A stretch of 61,616 bases of DNA from Caloramator sp. (GTDB taxonomy: Bacteria; Bacillota; Clostridia; Clostridiales; Caloramatoraceae). The stretch spans positions 1-61,616 of the forward strand of contig JAOAEI010000003.1 in NCBI GenBank assembly GCA_026416875.1. Direction: 5' to 3'. Shown here piece after piece: positions 35,175 through 42,646 of the stretch. Below the pieces are notes generated by a model that did not search any database, was not told the DNA's origin, and worked only from the letters and a program-made list of their open reading frames with translations. Numbering within the stretch: the stretch's first letter is position 1; each line of letters begins with the position of its first letter. Made by a program: the position numbers and the translations under genes.

Positions 35175-36437
35175 ATGCGAATACCGTTTTTATCAAAGAA
35201 ATTTGAAGCAAGAGCAGCACCAATTTCAGATAGAATTAAAGCTTTTCTACTTGGAGAAGATATAGAAATTCCAACAAATGCAGGGGTATATGTTAGTGAA
35301 GAAACTGCAATGAGAACAACAGCAGTTTATGCCTGTGTTAGAGTTCTAGCTGAAACAGTTGCAAGCCTTCCGTTATCCTTATACAAAAGACTTGATAGAG
35401 GCAAGGAAAAGGCAACATACCACCCTATATACTTTCTACTTCACGATATGCCAAACTCTGAAATGACAAGTTTTACTTTTAGAGAAACATTGATGACGCA
35501 TTTGATTTTGTGGGGTAATGCCTATGCACAGATAATTAGAAATTCAAAGGGTGAAATAATTGAACTTTGGCCACTTATGCCAAACAGAATGGATATTGAA
35601 AGAGACAAAGAAACAGGAAAGCTAATATATAGGTATTTAACTGATAGTGGTGAGGTAATCCTTCAAAAAGAAGAAGTATTTCATGTAGTAGGCCTTGGAT
35701 TTGATGGATTTAAGGGCTATTCACCAATTCAAATGGCAAGAGAAGCAATAGGACTTTCCATTGCAACTGAAGAATTTGGGGCAAGGTTCTTTGCAAATGG
35801 TGCAAGACCAGGGGGAATACTTGAACATCCTGGGGTAGTTAAGGATCCTGAAAGGCTAAGAAAATCTTGGGAAGAGGTATATAAAGGCACAAAAAACTCC
35901 CATAAGATTGCAGTATTAGAAGAAGGAATGAAATATCATGAAATAGGTATTCCACCAGAGGATGCACAGTTTTTAGAAACAAGAAAATTTCAATTAAATG
36001 AGATATGCAGAATTTTTAGAGTTCCACCTCACATGATTGGTGACTTAGAAAGGGCAACCTTTAGCAACATTGAGCATCAGTCAATTGAATTCGTTGTTCA
36101 TACAGTAAGACCATATCTTGTAAGATGGGAACAGGCTATATCAAAATGCCTTCTAAATGAAGGTGAAAGGCGAATATACTTCCCAAAATTCACAGTAGAT
36201 GGGCTATTAAGGGGTGATTTTAAAACAAGAATGGAAGGATATGCGATAGGAAGACAAAATGGATGGCTTTCACCCAATGATATTAGAGAATTAGAGGACA
36301 TGAACCCAATACCTGAGGGCCAAGGAGGCGATATTTACCTTGTAAATGGCAATATGATACCTGCAAATAAGGCAAAAGATGTGGAAGGTGGTGATGAATT
36401 TGATGGGGAAAATGGAGAGAAGGACGATATATCTTGA
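35175..36437 (+). CDS. Portal protein, HK97 family
   Basis: Forms the dodecameric DNA gate at the capsid vertex. The 420-residue protein shows the family pattern: TAVYACVRVLAETVASLPLSLYKR near residue 50, LILWGNAYAQIIR, EVFHVVGLGFDGFKGYSPIQMAREAIGL, FFANGARPGGILEHPG and ICRIFRVPPHMIGDLERATFSNIEHQS. CAGGAGGTGA precedes the ATG. It overlaps the protease gene by 26 bases. Confidence 0.96.
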   Translation: MRIPFLSKKFEARAAPISDRIKAFLLGEDIEIPTNAGVYVSEETAMRTTAVYACVRVLAETVASLPLSLYKRLDRGKEKATYHPIYFLLHDMPNSEMTSFTFRETLMTHLILWGNAYAQIIRNSKGEIIELWPLMPNRMDIERDKETGKLIYRYLTDSGEVILQKEEVFHVVGLGFDGFKGYSPIQMAREAIGLSIATEEFGARFFANGARPGGILEHPGVVKDPERLRKSWEEVYKGTKNSHKIAVLEEGMKYHEIGIPPEDAQFLETRKFQLNEICRIFRVPPHMIGDLERATFSNIEHQSIEFVVHTVRPYLVRWEQAISKCLLNEGERRIYFPKFTVDGLLRGDFKTRMEGYAIGRQNGWLSPNDIRELEDMNPIPEGQGGDIYLVNGNMIPANKAKDVEGGDEFDGENGEKDDIS

Positions 36438-37023
36438 AGAATTGAGGGTAAATAGTCTAAAACAAGAAGAAGATAAAGTGAGAATTATTGAAGGACATGC
36501 GGCAGTATTCGATAAATGGAGCGAAGAACTGGGATTTTTAGTCCCTTTTAAAGAAAAAGTATTAAAAGGTGCCTTTAAAGAGAGCATAGAAAAGGACGAT
36601 ATTAGGGCACTTTTTAACCATGATGCAAATTATGTGCTTGGAAGAAACAAATCAGGAACCCTATTTTTACAAGAAGATGAAACAGGTTTAAAGGTTAGAA
36701 TAATTCCACCTGATACACAGTGGGCAAGAGACCTTTTAGTTTCCATAGAAAGGGGTGATATTAGTCAGATGTCCTTTGGATTTACGGTTTTAGAGGACAG
36801 ATGGGGCTATCAGGATGGAATTGACGTTAGAGAACTAGTAAAAGTTAAGCTTTTTGATGTGTCTCCAGTAACTTTTCCAGCCTATACAGAAACAGATGTT
36901 GGAGTAAGAGGACTTGTTGAGGAATATAACAAAAGAAAGCAAACAAGACTTGATGAAGAAAGGAGGAAAAACATCAAAAGGCTAGAACTTTTAAAGAAAA
37001 AATATGAACTTTTAGGGAAGTAG
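36412..37023 (+). CDS. Prohead protease, HK97 (U35) family
   Basis: Serine protease that matures the capsid. Residues IIEGHAAVFDKWSEELGF, FKEKVLKGAFKESI, the His in IRALFNHDANYVLGR, the Ser in ISQMSFGFTV and LFDVSPVTFPAY match the family. I start at ATG 36412 (METRR-like MERRTIYLEEL), after GATGGGGA; the tracked start is 33 bases earlier. The product is then 203 residues, a normal length. A hairpin terminator-like sequence follows. Confidence 0.93.
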   Translation: MERRTIYLEELRVNSLKQEEDKVRIIEGHAAVFDKWSEELGFLVPFKEKVLKGAFKESIEKDDIRALFNHDANYVLGRNKSGTLFLQEDETGLKVRIIPPDTQWARDLLVSIERGDISQMSFGFTVLEDRWGYQDGIDVRELVKVKLFDVSPVTFPAYTETDVGVRGLVEEYNKRKQTRLDEERRKNIKRLELLKKKYELLGK

Positions 37024-37050
37024 TGCTATATATAGGCACTTTTTTTTATT
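37023..37050 (+). terminator. Hairpin between protease and capsid genes
   Basis: GTGC-tatatatag-GCAC followed by eight T. It may reduce read-through, or set up an excess of capsid message if a processed 5' end forms here. Confidence 0.6.
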
Positions 37051-37074
37051 ACTTAAAAACAGGAGGTTGAGAAA

Positions 37075-38340
37075 ATGGATAAAATAAAAGAAATGCAGGC
37101 AAAAAGAGAAGAATTAAGGCTAAAGGCAGTAGAGCTTATTGAAAAAGTTGAAAGGGAAGGAAGATACCTAACAGAAGAAGAGGAACAAAAGATAAAGGAA
37201 TACGAAGAAGGTATCAAAAGATGGGATGAAACAATAGAAAATGTAAGAAAGTTTATGGTAATTGATACTGTTAAAGACAGAGAACCTATTCAAAATGAAC
37301 CAATAAAAGATGAAAAAAGGTTTAACTCATTTGGTGAACAGCTAATGGCAGTATATAGAGCTGCTGCACCAGATGGGAGAGTAGATTCAAGGCTTACAAC
37401 AAGGGCAGCATTAGGACTTAATGAGTCAGTTCCCTCAGATGGTGGATTTTTAGTTCAGAAGGATTTTGTATCAGAACTTTTAAAAAGAACTTATGAAACA
37501 GGTATTTTAGCATCAAGAGTTAGAAGAATACCAATATCAACTAATTCAAATGGACTTAAAATAAATGCAGTTGATGAAACATCAAGAGCAAATGGCTCAA
37601 GATGGGGTGGTGTTCAAACCTACTGGGAAAATGAAGCAGAACAGATTATATCATCAAAGCCTAAGTTTAGAACAATGGACCTATCATTAAAAAAACTTAC
37701 AGGACTTTGCTATGCAACAGATGAATTACTTCAGGACGCAGCAGCACTTGAAAGCGTAATAAGGCAGGCATTTGCAGAAGAATTTGGATTTAAAATTGAT
37801 GATGCGATAATAAACGGAACAGGTAGTGGCCAGCCACTTGGAATATTAAACTCTGATGCACTTGTTAAGGTTCCAAAAGATAATGGTCAAACAGATGTAA
37901 TTACTGTCGAAAATCTATTAAATATGTGGGCAAGACTGTGGGCAAGAAGTAGGGCAAATGCTGTATGGTTTGTAAATCAAGAATTAGAACCGATTTTATA
38001 CACTCTAAAGGTAGGCGACAAGCCTGTATACATTCCTGCAGGTGGCTTATCAGAAGCTCCATATGCGACACTTCTTGGAAGACCAGTTGTTCCAATTGAA
38101 CAGTGCTCACAGGTTGGAGAAGTTGGGGATATAATCTTAGCTGATATGAGCCAGTATGTGTTAATTGACAAAGGAGGAATAAATGCTGCAAGCTCAATCC
38201 ATGTAAGATTCCTTTATGATGAGAATGTATTTAGGTTCATATACAGAGTAGATGGACAGCCACTATGGAATAAGCCTTTAACACCATACAAAGGAAGTGG
38301 ATCAATAAGTCCATTCGTTGCACTTGCAAAGAGGAATTAA
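37075..38340 (+). CDS. Major capsid protein, HK97 family
   Basis: Shell subunit with an N-terminal scaffold-like coiled coil (residues about 1-85, very rich in Lys/Glu) that the protease would remove. The HK97 fold follows: VPSDGGFLVQKDFVSELLKRTYETG, FKIDDAIINGTGSGQPLGIL, and VRFLYDENVFRFIYRVDGQPLWNKPLTP at the end. The 421-residue length includes the delta domain. AGGAGGTTGAG precedes the ATG. Confidence 0.96.
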   Translation: MDKIKEMQAKREELRLKAVELIEKVEREGRYLTEEEEQKIKEYEEGIKRWDETIENVRKFMVIDTVKDREPIQNEPIKDEKRFNSFGEQLMAVYRAAAPDGRVDSRLTTRAALGLNESVPSDGGFLVQKDFVSELLKRTYETGILASRVRRIPISTNSNGLKINAVDETSRANGSRWGGVQTYWENEAEQIISSKPKFRTMDLSLKKLTGLCYATDELLQDAAALESVIRQAFAEEFGFKIDDAIINGTGSGQPLGILNSDALVKVPKDNGQTDVITVENLLNMWARLWARSRANAVWFVNQELEPILYTLKVGDKPVYIPAGGLSEAPYATLLGRPVVPIEQCSQVGEVGDIILADMSQYVLIDKGGINAASSIHVRFLYDENVFRFIYRVDGQPLWNKPLTPYKGSGSISPFVALAKRN

Positions 38341-38356
38341 AAGGGGGTAATAGAGA

Positions 38357-38773
38357 ATGAAGATAGTTGATTTAAAGCTTCCAGGGACGATATTTTCATC
38401 ACCTATTAGCACAAGTGAAATAGAACTTAAAAACTATGGTGAAGTAACATTTTTAATAGAAAGCGGAGAAGGACTTGATGGAACTTCAACTGTTACAATT
38501 CAGGGCAGAAATGGAGAAGATGGAGTTCCTTTCAATGTTCCTTTTTTATTTGCAGAAAAGAATGGTGAGTTTACTGAAGTTGAGGAATCAGGTAAAGCAA
38601 TAACAATTGGTGGAACATCTGGTGCAGTTAAGTTTTATAGGGTAAAGGTAACAGATACGCTTTTAGCTTCAAAGGAAGTTGATAGAATAAAGCTTAATTT
38701 AACTGAAGTTGAAGGTTCAACTGTCGTTGGTGCAATTTATGCTATCTTAGATAAGCCAAGATATTCAGAATGA
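38357..38773 (+). CDS. Probable head decoration or connector protein, unknown
   Basis: A 138-residue, beta-rich protein, KLPGTIFSSPISTSEIELKNYGEVTFLIESG..., ending VVGAIYAILDKPRYSE. It lies directly after the capsid gene, where decoration or head-fibre proteins are found. No firm family match; function inferred from position only. AAGGGGGTAAT precedes the ATG. Confidence 0.65.
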   Translation: MKIVDLKLPGTIFSSPISTSEIELKNYGEVTFLIESGEGLDGTSTVTIQGRNGEDGVPFNVPFLFAEKNGEFTEVEESGKAITIGGTSGAVKFYRVKVTDTLLASKEVDRIKLNLTEVEGSTVVGAIYAILDKPRYSE

Positions 38774-38783
38774 AGGTGGTTAA

Positions 38784-39350
38784 ATGAACCTTAAGGTTAT
38801 TGAAGGACCAAAAGCAGATGTTCTAACTTTAGAAGAAGTAAAAAGCCATTTAAGAGTTGATGGAGATGATGAGGATAGCATCATCTCCTCATATATTAAA
38901 GCTGCAAGAGAATATGCTGAAATATTTACAGGAAGAAGTTTTGTAGAAAAAACTTATGAATATATAACAAATCCAAAAGAAAAGTATGCATATATAGAAC
39001 TTCCAATGCCTCCTTTAGTAGAAGTTTTAGAAGTTTCTGCTATGCAAAGCACTAATGAAGAATTACTTAATGAAGGCAAAGACTATTACATCATAAAAGG
39101 ATATGATGAAAGCCTAATTTATCCTAGCCTAGAGAGAGGATGGCCAAAAGAAACATTAGATAGGTTAGGTGGAATAAAAGTAAAATATAGGGCTGGCTAT
39201 AGTGAAGCACCTATGTCAGTTAAACAAGCAATTCTTATATTAGTAGCACATTTTTACGAAAATAGAGAGAACCTAATAGCAAGGGACTATAAAGAAATTC
39301 CATTTGGTGTATCATCACTTTTAAGACCATTTTGGGTTCCAAGGTGGTGA
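38784..39350 (+). CDS. Head-tail connector protein (gp6-like)
   Basis: Adaptor bound below the portal. The 188-residue protein begins with the conserved LTLEEVKSHLRVDGDDEDSIISSYIKAAREYAEIFTGR, typical of the HK97 gp6/phage_gp6 connector family, and ends with PMSVKQAILILVAHFYENREN and the tail SSLLRPFWVPRW. GAAGGTGG precedes the ATG. The order capsid-connector-head closure-tail terminator is standard. Confidence 0.92.
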   Translation: MNLKVIEGPKADVLTLEEVKSHLRVDGDDEDSIISSYIKAAREYAEIFTGRSFVEKTYEYITNPKEKYAYIELPMPPLVEVLEVSAMQSTNEELLNEGKDYYIIKGYDESLIYPSLERGWPKETLDRLGGIKVKYRAGYSEAPMSVKQAILILVAHFYENRENLIARDYKEIPFGVSSLLRPFWVPRW

Positions 39351-39354
39351 AAGA

Positions 39355-39681
39355 TTGAATATAGGTGATATGAAACATAGAATTACAATACAAAAACCAG
39401 TAAGAGTTATTGATGATAGTGGTTTTGAAACAGAAACTTGGGAGGATTTAAAAACAGTTTGGGCATCTATATCAAATCTTCATGGCAGAGAATACTTTGA
39501 AGCTGCAACTGTAAATGCAGAGAAAACTATAAAGTTTACTATACGATATATTAATGGTATTGATAGTAGCATGAGAATATCCTTTAAAGGAAAACAATAT
39601 GAAATAACCTTCATAGATAATATAAAGTATGAGAATAGATTTCTTGAAATAAAGGCTTTGGAGGTTGAAAGCATTGGCTAA
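39355..39681 (+). CDS. Head closure / head-tail adaptor protein
   Basis: A 108-residue protein of the SPP1 gp16-like head-tail adaptor group: NIGDMKHRITIQKPVRVIDDSGFETETWEDLKTVWASISNLHGREYFEA. It plugs the connector before tail joining. The TTG start follows GGTGG. It overlaps the next gene by a few bases. Confidence 0.9.
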   Translation: MNIGDMKHRITIQKPVRVIDDSGFETETWEDLKTVWASISNLHGREYFEAATVNAEKTIKFTIRYINGIDSSMRISFKGKQYEITFIDNIKYENRFLEIKALEVESIG

Positions 39682-40072
39682 AATAGAACTTGAAGGTATG
39701 CAGGAACTTATTGATAGAGTAAATAAGCTTGGAACAAAAGGTGAGGTTATTAAAAAGAATACACTAATAAAAGCCGGGATGCTTGTTAAAAATGCTATGG
39801 AAAAGAAAGCACCAAGGTCTACTTTAAATAAAAAACATATGGCAGATCATATAAAAATGTCAGATATAGAAAAGGTAAATGGAGTAGATTATATTAAAAT
39901 CGGGCCCAATAAAGGGGATAATTCAGAGTTTTTTTATTCTAAATTTACTGAATGGGGAACAAGTAAAATTCCTGCACAGCATTGGGCCGAGAATTCTTTA
40001 TTAGAAAATAAAAAAGAAATAAATGAAATTATTGTGGAAGAACTAAAAAGGGGGCTTGAGGATGATACGTAG
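39674..40072 (+). CDS. HK97 gp10-like tail component
   Basis: A 132-residue protein with the family pattern KIELEGMQELIDRVNKLG, LIKAGMLVKNAMEKKAPRST, and FFYSKFTEWGTSKIPAQHW. It acts at the tail-head interface. I prefer TTG 39674, since GGAGGTTG lies 6-8 bases upstream; the tracked TTG 39665 is too close to it. It overlaps the next gene by about 11 bases. Confidence 0.9.
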   Translation: MAKIELEGMQELIDRVNKLGTKGEVIKKNTLIKAGMLVKNAMEKKAPRSTLNKKHMADHIKMSDIEKVNGVDYIKIGPNKGDNSEFFYSKFTEWGTSKIPAQHWAENSLLENKKEINEIIVEELKRGLEDDT

Positions 40073-40388
40073 TTTAATTGTTGATGCTTTAAAGCCTCTT
40101 AATGTTCCAGTTTCTTTTCAAAAATATAGTGGAAAAGATGATACTTACATTACCTTTCATGAATACTTTGAAACTGGAGAAGAATATGAGGATGATGAAG
40201 AAAAACTAACAGCACATTATGTTCAAGTTGATGTTTGGTCAAAGAATGATTATTCAGAAATAGTTAAAAAAGTTAAAGAAAATCTAATAAAGATAGGCTT
40301 TAAAAGATTAAATGAAATAGACCTTTATGAGGAAGATACAAAAATCTATCATAAAGGTCTTAAATTTTATTATCTTGAAGAAAGGTAA
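40062..40388 (+). CDS. Tail completion / minor tail protein (gp17-like)
   Basis: A 108-residue protein, MIRSLIVDALKPLNVPVSFQKYSGKDDTYITFHEYFETGE...AHYVQVDVWSKNDYSEIVKKVKENL. The alternating strands and the HYVQVDVWS segment fit the tail terminator or completion family of siphophages. ATG 40062 lies inside the preceding gene end, behind GGGGG. Confidence 0.82.
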   Translation: MIRSLIVDALKPLNVPVSFQKYSGKDDTYITFHEYFETGEEYEDDEEKLTAHYVQVDVWSKNDYSEIVKKVKENLIKIGFKRLNEIDLYEEDTKIYHKGLKFYYLEER

Positions 40389-40397
40389 GGTGATAAT

Positions 40398-40964
40398 ATG
40401 GCAAGACAGATAGGACTTAGAGATATTCATATAGCAAAACTTACAAAGGACGATTCAACAGGAGTTACTTATGAAACACCAATAAAACTTGAGAGGGCAA
40501 TTAGTGCTAAAATTACACCAAAAATAACCTCTGAAAACATCTATTCTGATGATTCAGTAGAGGATGTTATATCTTCATTTGAAGGAATTGACGTTGAAAT
40601 AGAATTAAATCAGCTATCACTTGAAAGTAGAGCTATACTCCAGGGTGCTAAAGTTGTTAAAGGTGTTTTAATTGAAAGTAAAGATGATTTAGCACCAACA
40701 ATTGCAATGGGGTTTAAATCCAAAAAGACTAATGGCAAGTATAGGTATGTGTGGCTTTTGAAAGGTAAATTTGAACTTGTATCAGATGAATATGATACTG
40801 AAGCAGAAAAGCCTAAGGCTCAAAGTGCAAAGCTTAAGGGTAAATTCTATTCAAGGGATTATGATGGAAACTATAGATTTATAGCAGATGAAGATGCTGA
40901 AGGGGTAGATGCTAGTATTATAAATGGATGGTTTGATGCAGTTGTGAATGAGCCTGAAATATAA
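40398..40964 (+). CDS. Major tail protein (phi13-type)
   Basis: Tail-tube subunit of 188 residues: MARQIGLRDIHIAKLTKDD, ISAKITPKITSENIYSDDSVEDVISSFEGIDVEIELNQLS and PTIAMGFKSKKTNGKYRYVWLLKGKFELVSDEYDTEAEKP. These match the phi13-type major tail protein. AAGGTGATAAT precedes the ATG. Two cargo nuclease genes separate it from the tail chaperone. Confidence 0.92.
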   Translation: MARQIGLRDIHIAKLTKDDSTGVTYETPIKLERAISAKITPKITSENIYSDDSVEDVISSFEGIDVEIELNQLSLESRAILQGAKVVKGVLIESKDDLAPTIAMGFKSKKTNGKYRYVWLLKGKFELVSDEYDTEAEKPKAQSAKLKGKFYSRDYDGNYRFIADEDAEGVDASIINGWFDAVVNEPEI

Positions 40965-41033
40965 TAATATATTTATGATTGTTATAAAACTCGGTCGTCT
41001 ATATTGTATAATATAGATGAAGGGAGTGATAAT

Positions 41034-41507
41034 GTGATAAAAAATAATGAACATAATAGACTGAAAGCATATGATTTTGAAAAAAGAGTTGGATTATATT
41101 TAAATCAAAAATATAAAACCAATTTTAAAGAAAAGGCTTTAATTGTTGGGAATAATAAAGAGCACAAGTTTGATTTAGTTTCTGATGATAATTCAATAGT
41201 TGTTGAATGCAAGAGTTATAAATGGACTAAAGGTAGTAATTTCCCATCTGCAAAGATATCTATAATTATAGAAGCAATATTTTATTTTTCAAGAATTAAA
41301 GCAAATAAAAAGATTATTGTAATTCAAGATTCATTTAATGATAAAGGAGAAAGTTTAGTTGATGTTTTTTTAAAAAGATATGATGGAATTTTGGATGATA
41401 TAGAGGTTTGGGCATATTATGTAGGAAATTCATTAAATGACGATGTGGTAAAAATAAAAAGAGAAAAGAAAGAAATATGGTATGAAAAAATGTATAAAAA
41501 TTGCTGA
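41034..41507 (+). CDS. PD-(D/E)XK-like nuclease, cargo gene 1
   Basis: A 157-residue protein. EHKFDLVSDDNSIVVECKSYKW gives the restriction-endonuclease-fold arrangement of Asp followed by ExK (here ECK), with a helix upstream (LKAYDFEKRVGLYLNQKY) that carries the usual conserved Glu. The start is GTG 41034 after GGGAGTGAT; ATG at 41031 is followed at once by a stop. It lies inside the tail operon with a TATAAT 22 bases upstream, so it is probably independently expressed. Likely a solitary endonuclease; the target is unknown. Confidence 0.65.
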   Translation: MIKNNEHNRLKAYDFEKRVGLYLNQKYKTNFKEKALIVGNNKEHKFDLVSDDNSIVVECKSYKWTKGSNFPSAKISIIIEAIFYFSRIKANKKIIVIQDSFNDKGESLVDVFLKRYDGILDDIEVWAYYVGNSLNDDVVKIKREKKEIWYEKMYKNC

Positions 41508-41561
41508 TATATTTTTAAATAAAGGTATAAAAAAGATTAATAAATATAGGGTGGGGAAATT

Positions 41562-42026
41562 ATGCCAAAGAAGAATTTAGATAGAAAAGTAATTAATGAA
41601 GTTGATTTTTTACAAACAAATAAAGAAGGATGTATTAGAGAAATGTTAGCTGCAATAAAATTAATGAAAGAAGGATATAATGTTTCAAAGACGATGTTTG
41701 ATAAGAGATATGATTTAATCGCAGAAAAATATCCCAAATATATAAGGATACAAGTTAAAAATTTAAAATTAACTTATAAAAGGGATCCAATACAGCCTTT
41801 ATCCATCGACAAATGGGAAATACATGCATATACGAATATAAAAGGAAAGCGAAAAATATATACTAAAGATGAAATAGATGTTGTTTTTGCAATAGATATA
41901 GAAACAGAAAACTTTGCAATAATTCCAGTAGAAAAAATACCTAAAACTGGAGTTGTTAGAATTTCAGAGCAAAGTGATAGAAAAGAGTATTTCAATTCAT
42001 TTAAAGCTTTAGACGATTTGAAATAA
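41562..42026 (+). CDS. PD-(D/E)XK endonuclease, cargo gene 2
   Basis: A 154-residue protein. GCIREMLAAIKLMKEGYNVSKTMFDKRYDLIAEKYPKYIRIQVKNLKL matches the small PD-(D/E)XK family related to I-Ssp6803I, with RYDLI providing the Asp and IQVKN the QxK. GGTGGGG precedes the ATG. It follows the first nuclease gene after 55 bases and is followed by a hairpin terminator, so the two form a small cassette in the tail operon. It could be a homing-type or exclusion nuclease. Confidence 0.7.
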   Translation: MPKKNLDRKVINEVDFLQTNKEGCIREMLAAIKLMKEGYNVSKTMFDKRYDLIAEKYPKYIRIQVKNLKLTYKRDPIQPLSIDKWEIHAYTNIKGKRKIYTKDEIDVVFAIDIETENFAIIPVEKIPKTGVVRISEQSDRKEYFNSFKALDDLK

Positions 42027-42063
42027 TAAATTTTTATGAGAATAACAAAAATTAAACGAAACT

Positions 42064-42095
42064 GGGTAGCTTAAAAACTATCCATATTTTATTTA
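42064..42095 (+). terminator. Hairpin after the nuclease cassette
   Basis: GGGTAG-cttaaaaa-CTATCC, one G-T pair, followed by an AT-rich run. Confidence 0.5.
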
Positions 42096-42120
42096 TTTCC
42101 CAAAAGAAAGGAGAAATGCT

Positions 42121-42447
42121 ATGAAAGCATCAGACCTAAAAAACAAAGGTGTAAAAATAAAATTGAAGGATAAAGAATATGAACTTAAATTTGATATGAA
42201 CACCTTCTGTGAATTAGAAGAAGTCTATGGGGATATAAATAAAGCATTCGAAGATTTACAAAATAAGAAATTCAAAGCAATAAGAGCGTTAATATATGCA
42301 GCAATTAAAGCTGAAGTTGAAAATATTACTTTAAAAGAAGTAGGCCAAATGATAACATTAGATGAATTAGAAGAATTAAGTTTGGCAATTAATAAGGCTT
42401 TAAATATGTCTATGCCTGAAAAAGAGGAAGATATGGGGGAACATTAA
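42121..42447 (+). CDS. Tail assembly chaperone, short form (gpG-like)
   Basis: A 108-residue chaperone that binds the tape measure: KLKDKEYELKFDMNTFCELEEVYGDINKAFEDL...KAIRALIYAAIKAEV. It is followed by a second frame in -1 phase that encodes the longer form (next entry). AAAGGAG precedes the ATG. Position directly before the tape measure is standard. Confidence 0.88.
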   Translation: MKASDLKNKGVKIKLKDKEYELKFDMNTFCELEEVYGDINKAFEDLQNKKFKAIRALIYAAIKAEVENITLKEVGQMITLDELEELSLAINKALNMSMPEKEEDMGEH

Positions 42448-42632
42448 GCCACACCAATCAAGATTCATGGGATTGGGAGTGGCTTTTGTATTTAGCAACA
42501 AATATCTTAAAGATGAGTGAAGATGAGTTTTGGAAATGCACACCTAAAAAGTTACAAGCTCTATTTAATGTATATAAGAAAGTAAATGGCATAGACGATG
42601 ATAAAGCATATATTGATGAAATAATGTTTTAA
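42434..42632 (+). CDS. Tail assembly chaperone frameshift extension (gpT-like)
   Basis: The -1 frame is open through the gpG stop and encodes ...SHTNQDSWDWEWLLYLATNILKMSEDEFWKCTPKKLQALFNVYKKVNG..., a typical gpT tail. It has no start with a ribosome site of its own. The G run ATGGGGGAAC at 42433-42442, just before the gpG stop, is a likely -1 slippage site, giving a fused protein of about 170 residues. Confidence 0.75.
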
Positions 42633-42646
42633 GAAAGTGAGGTGAG

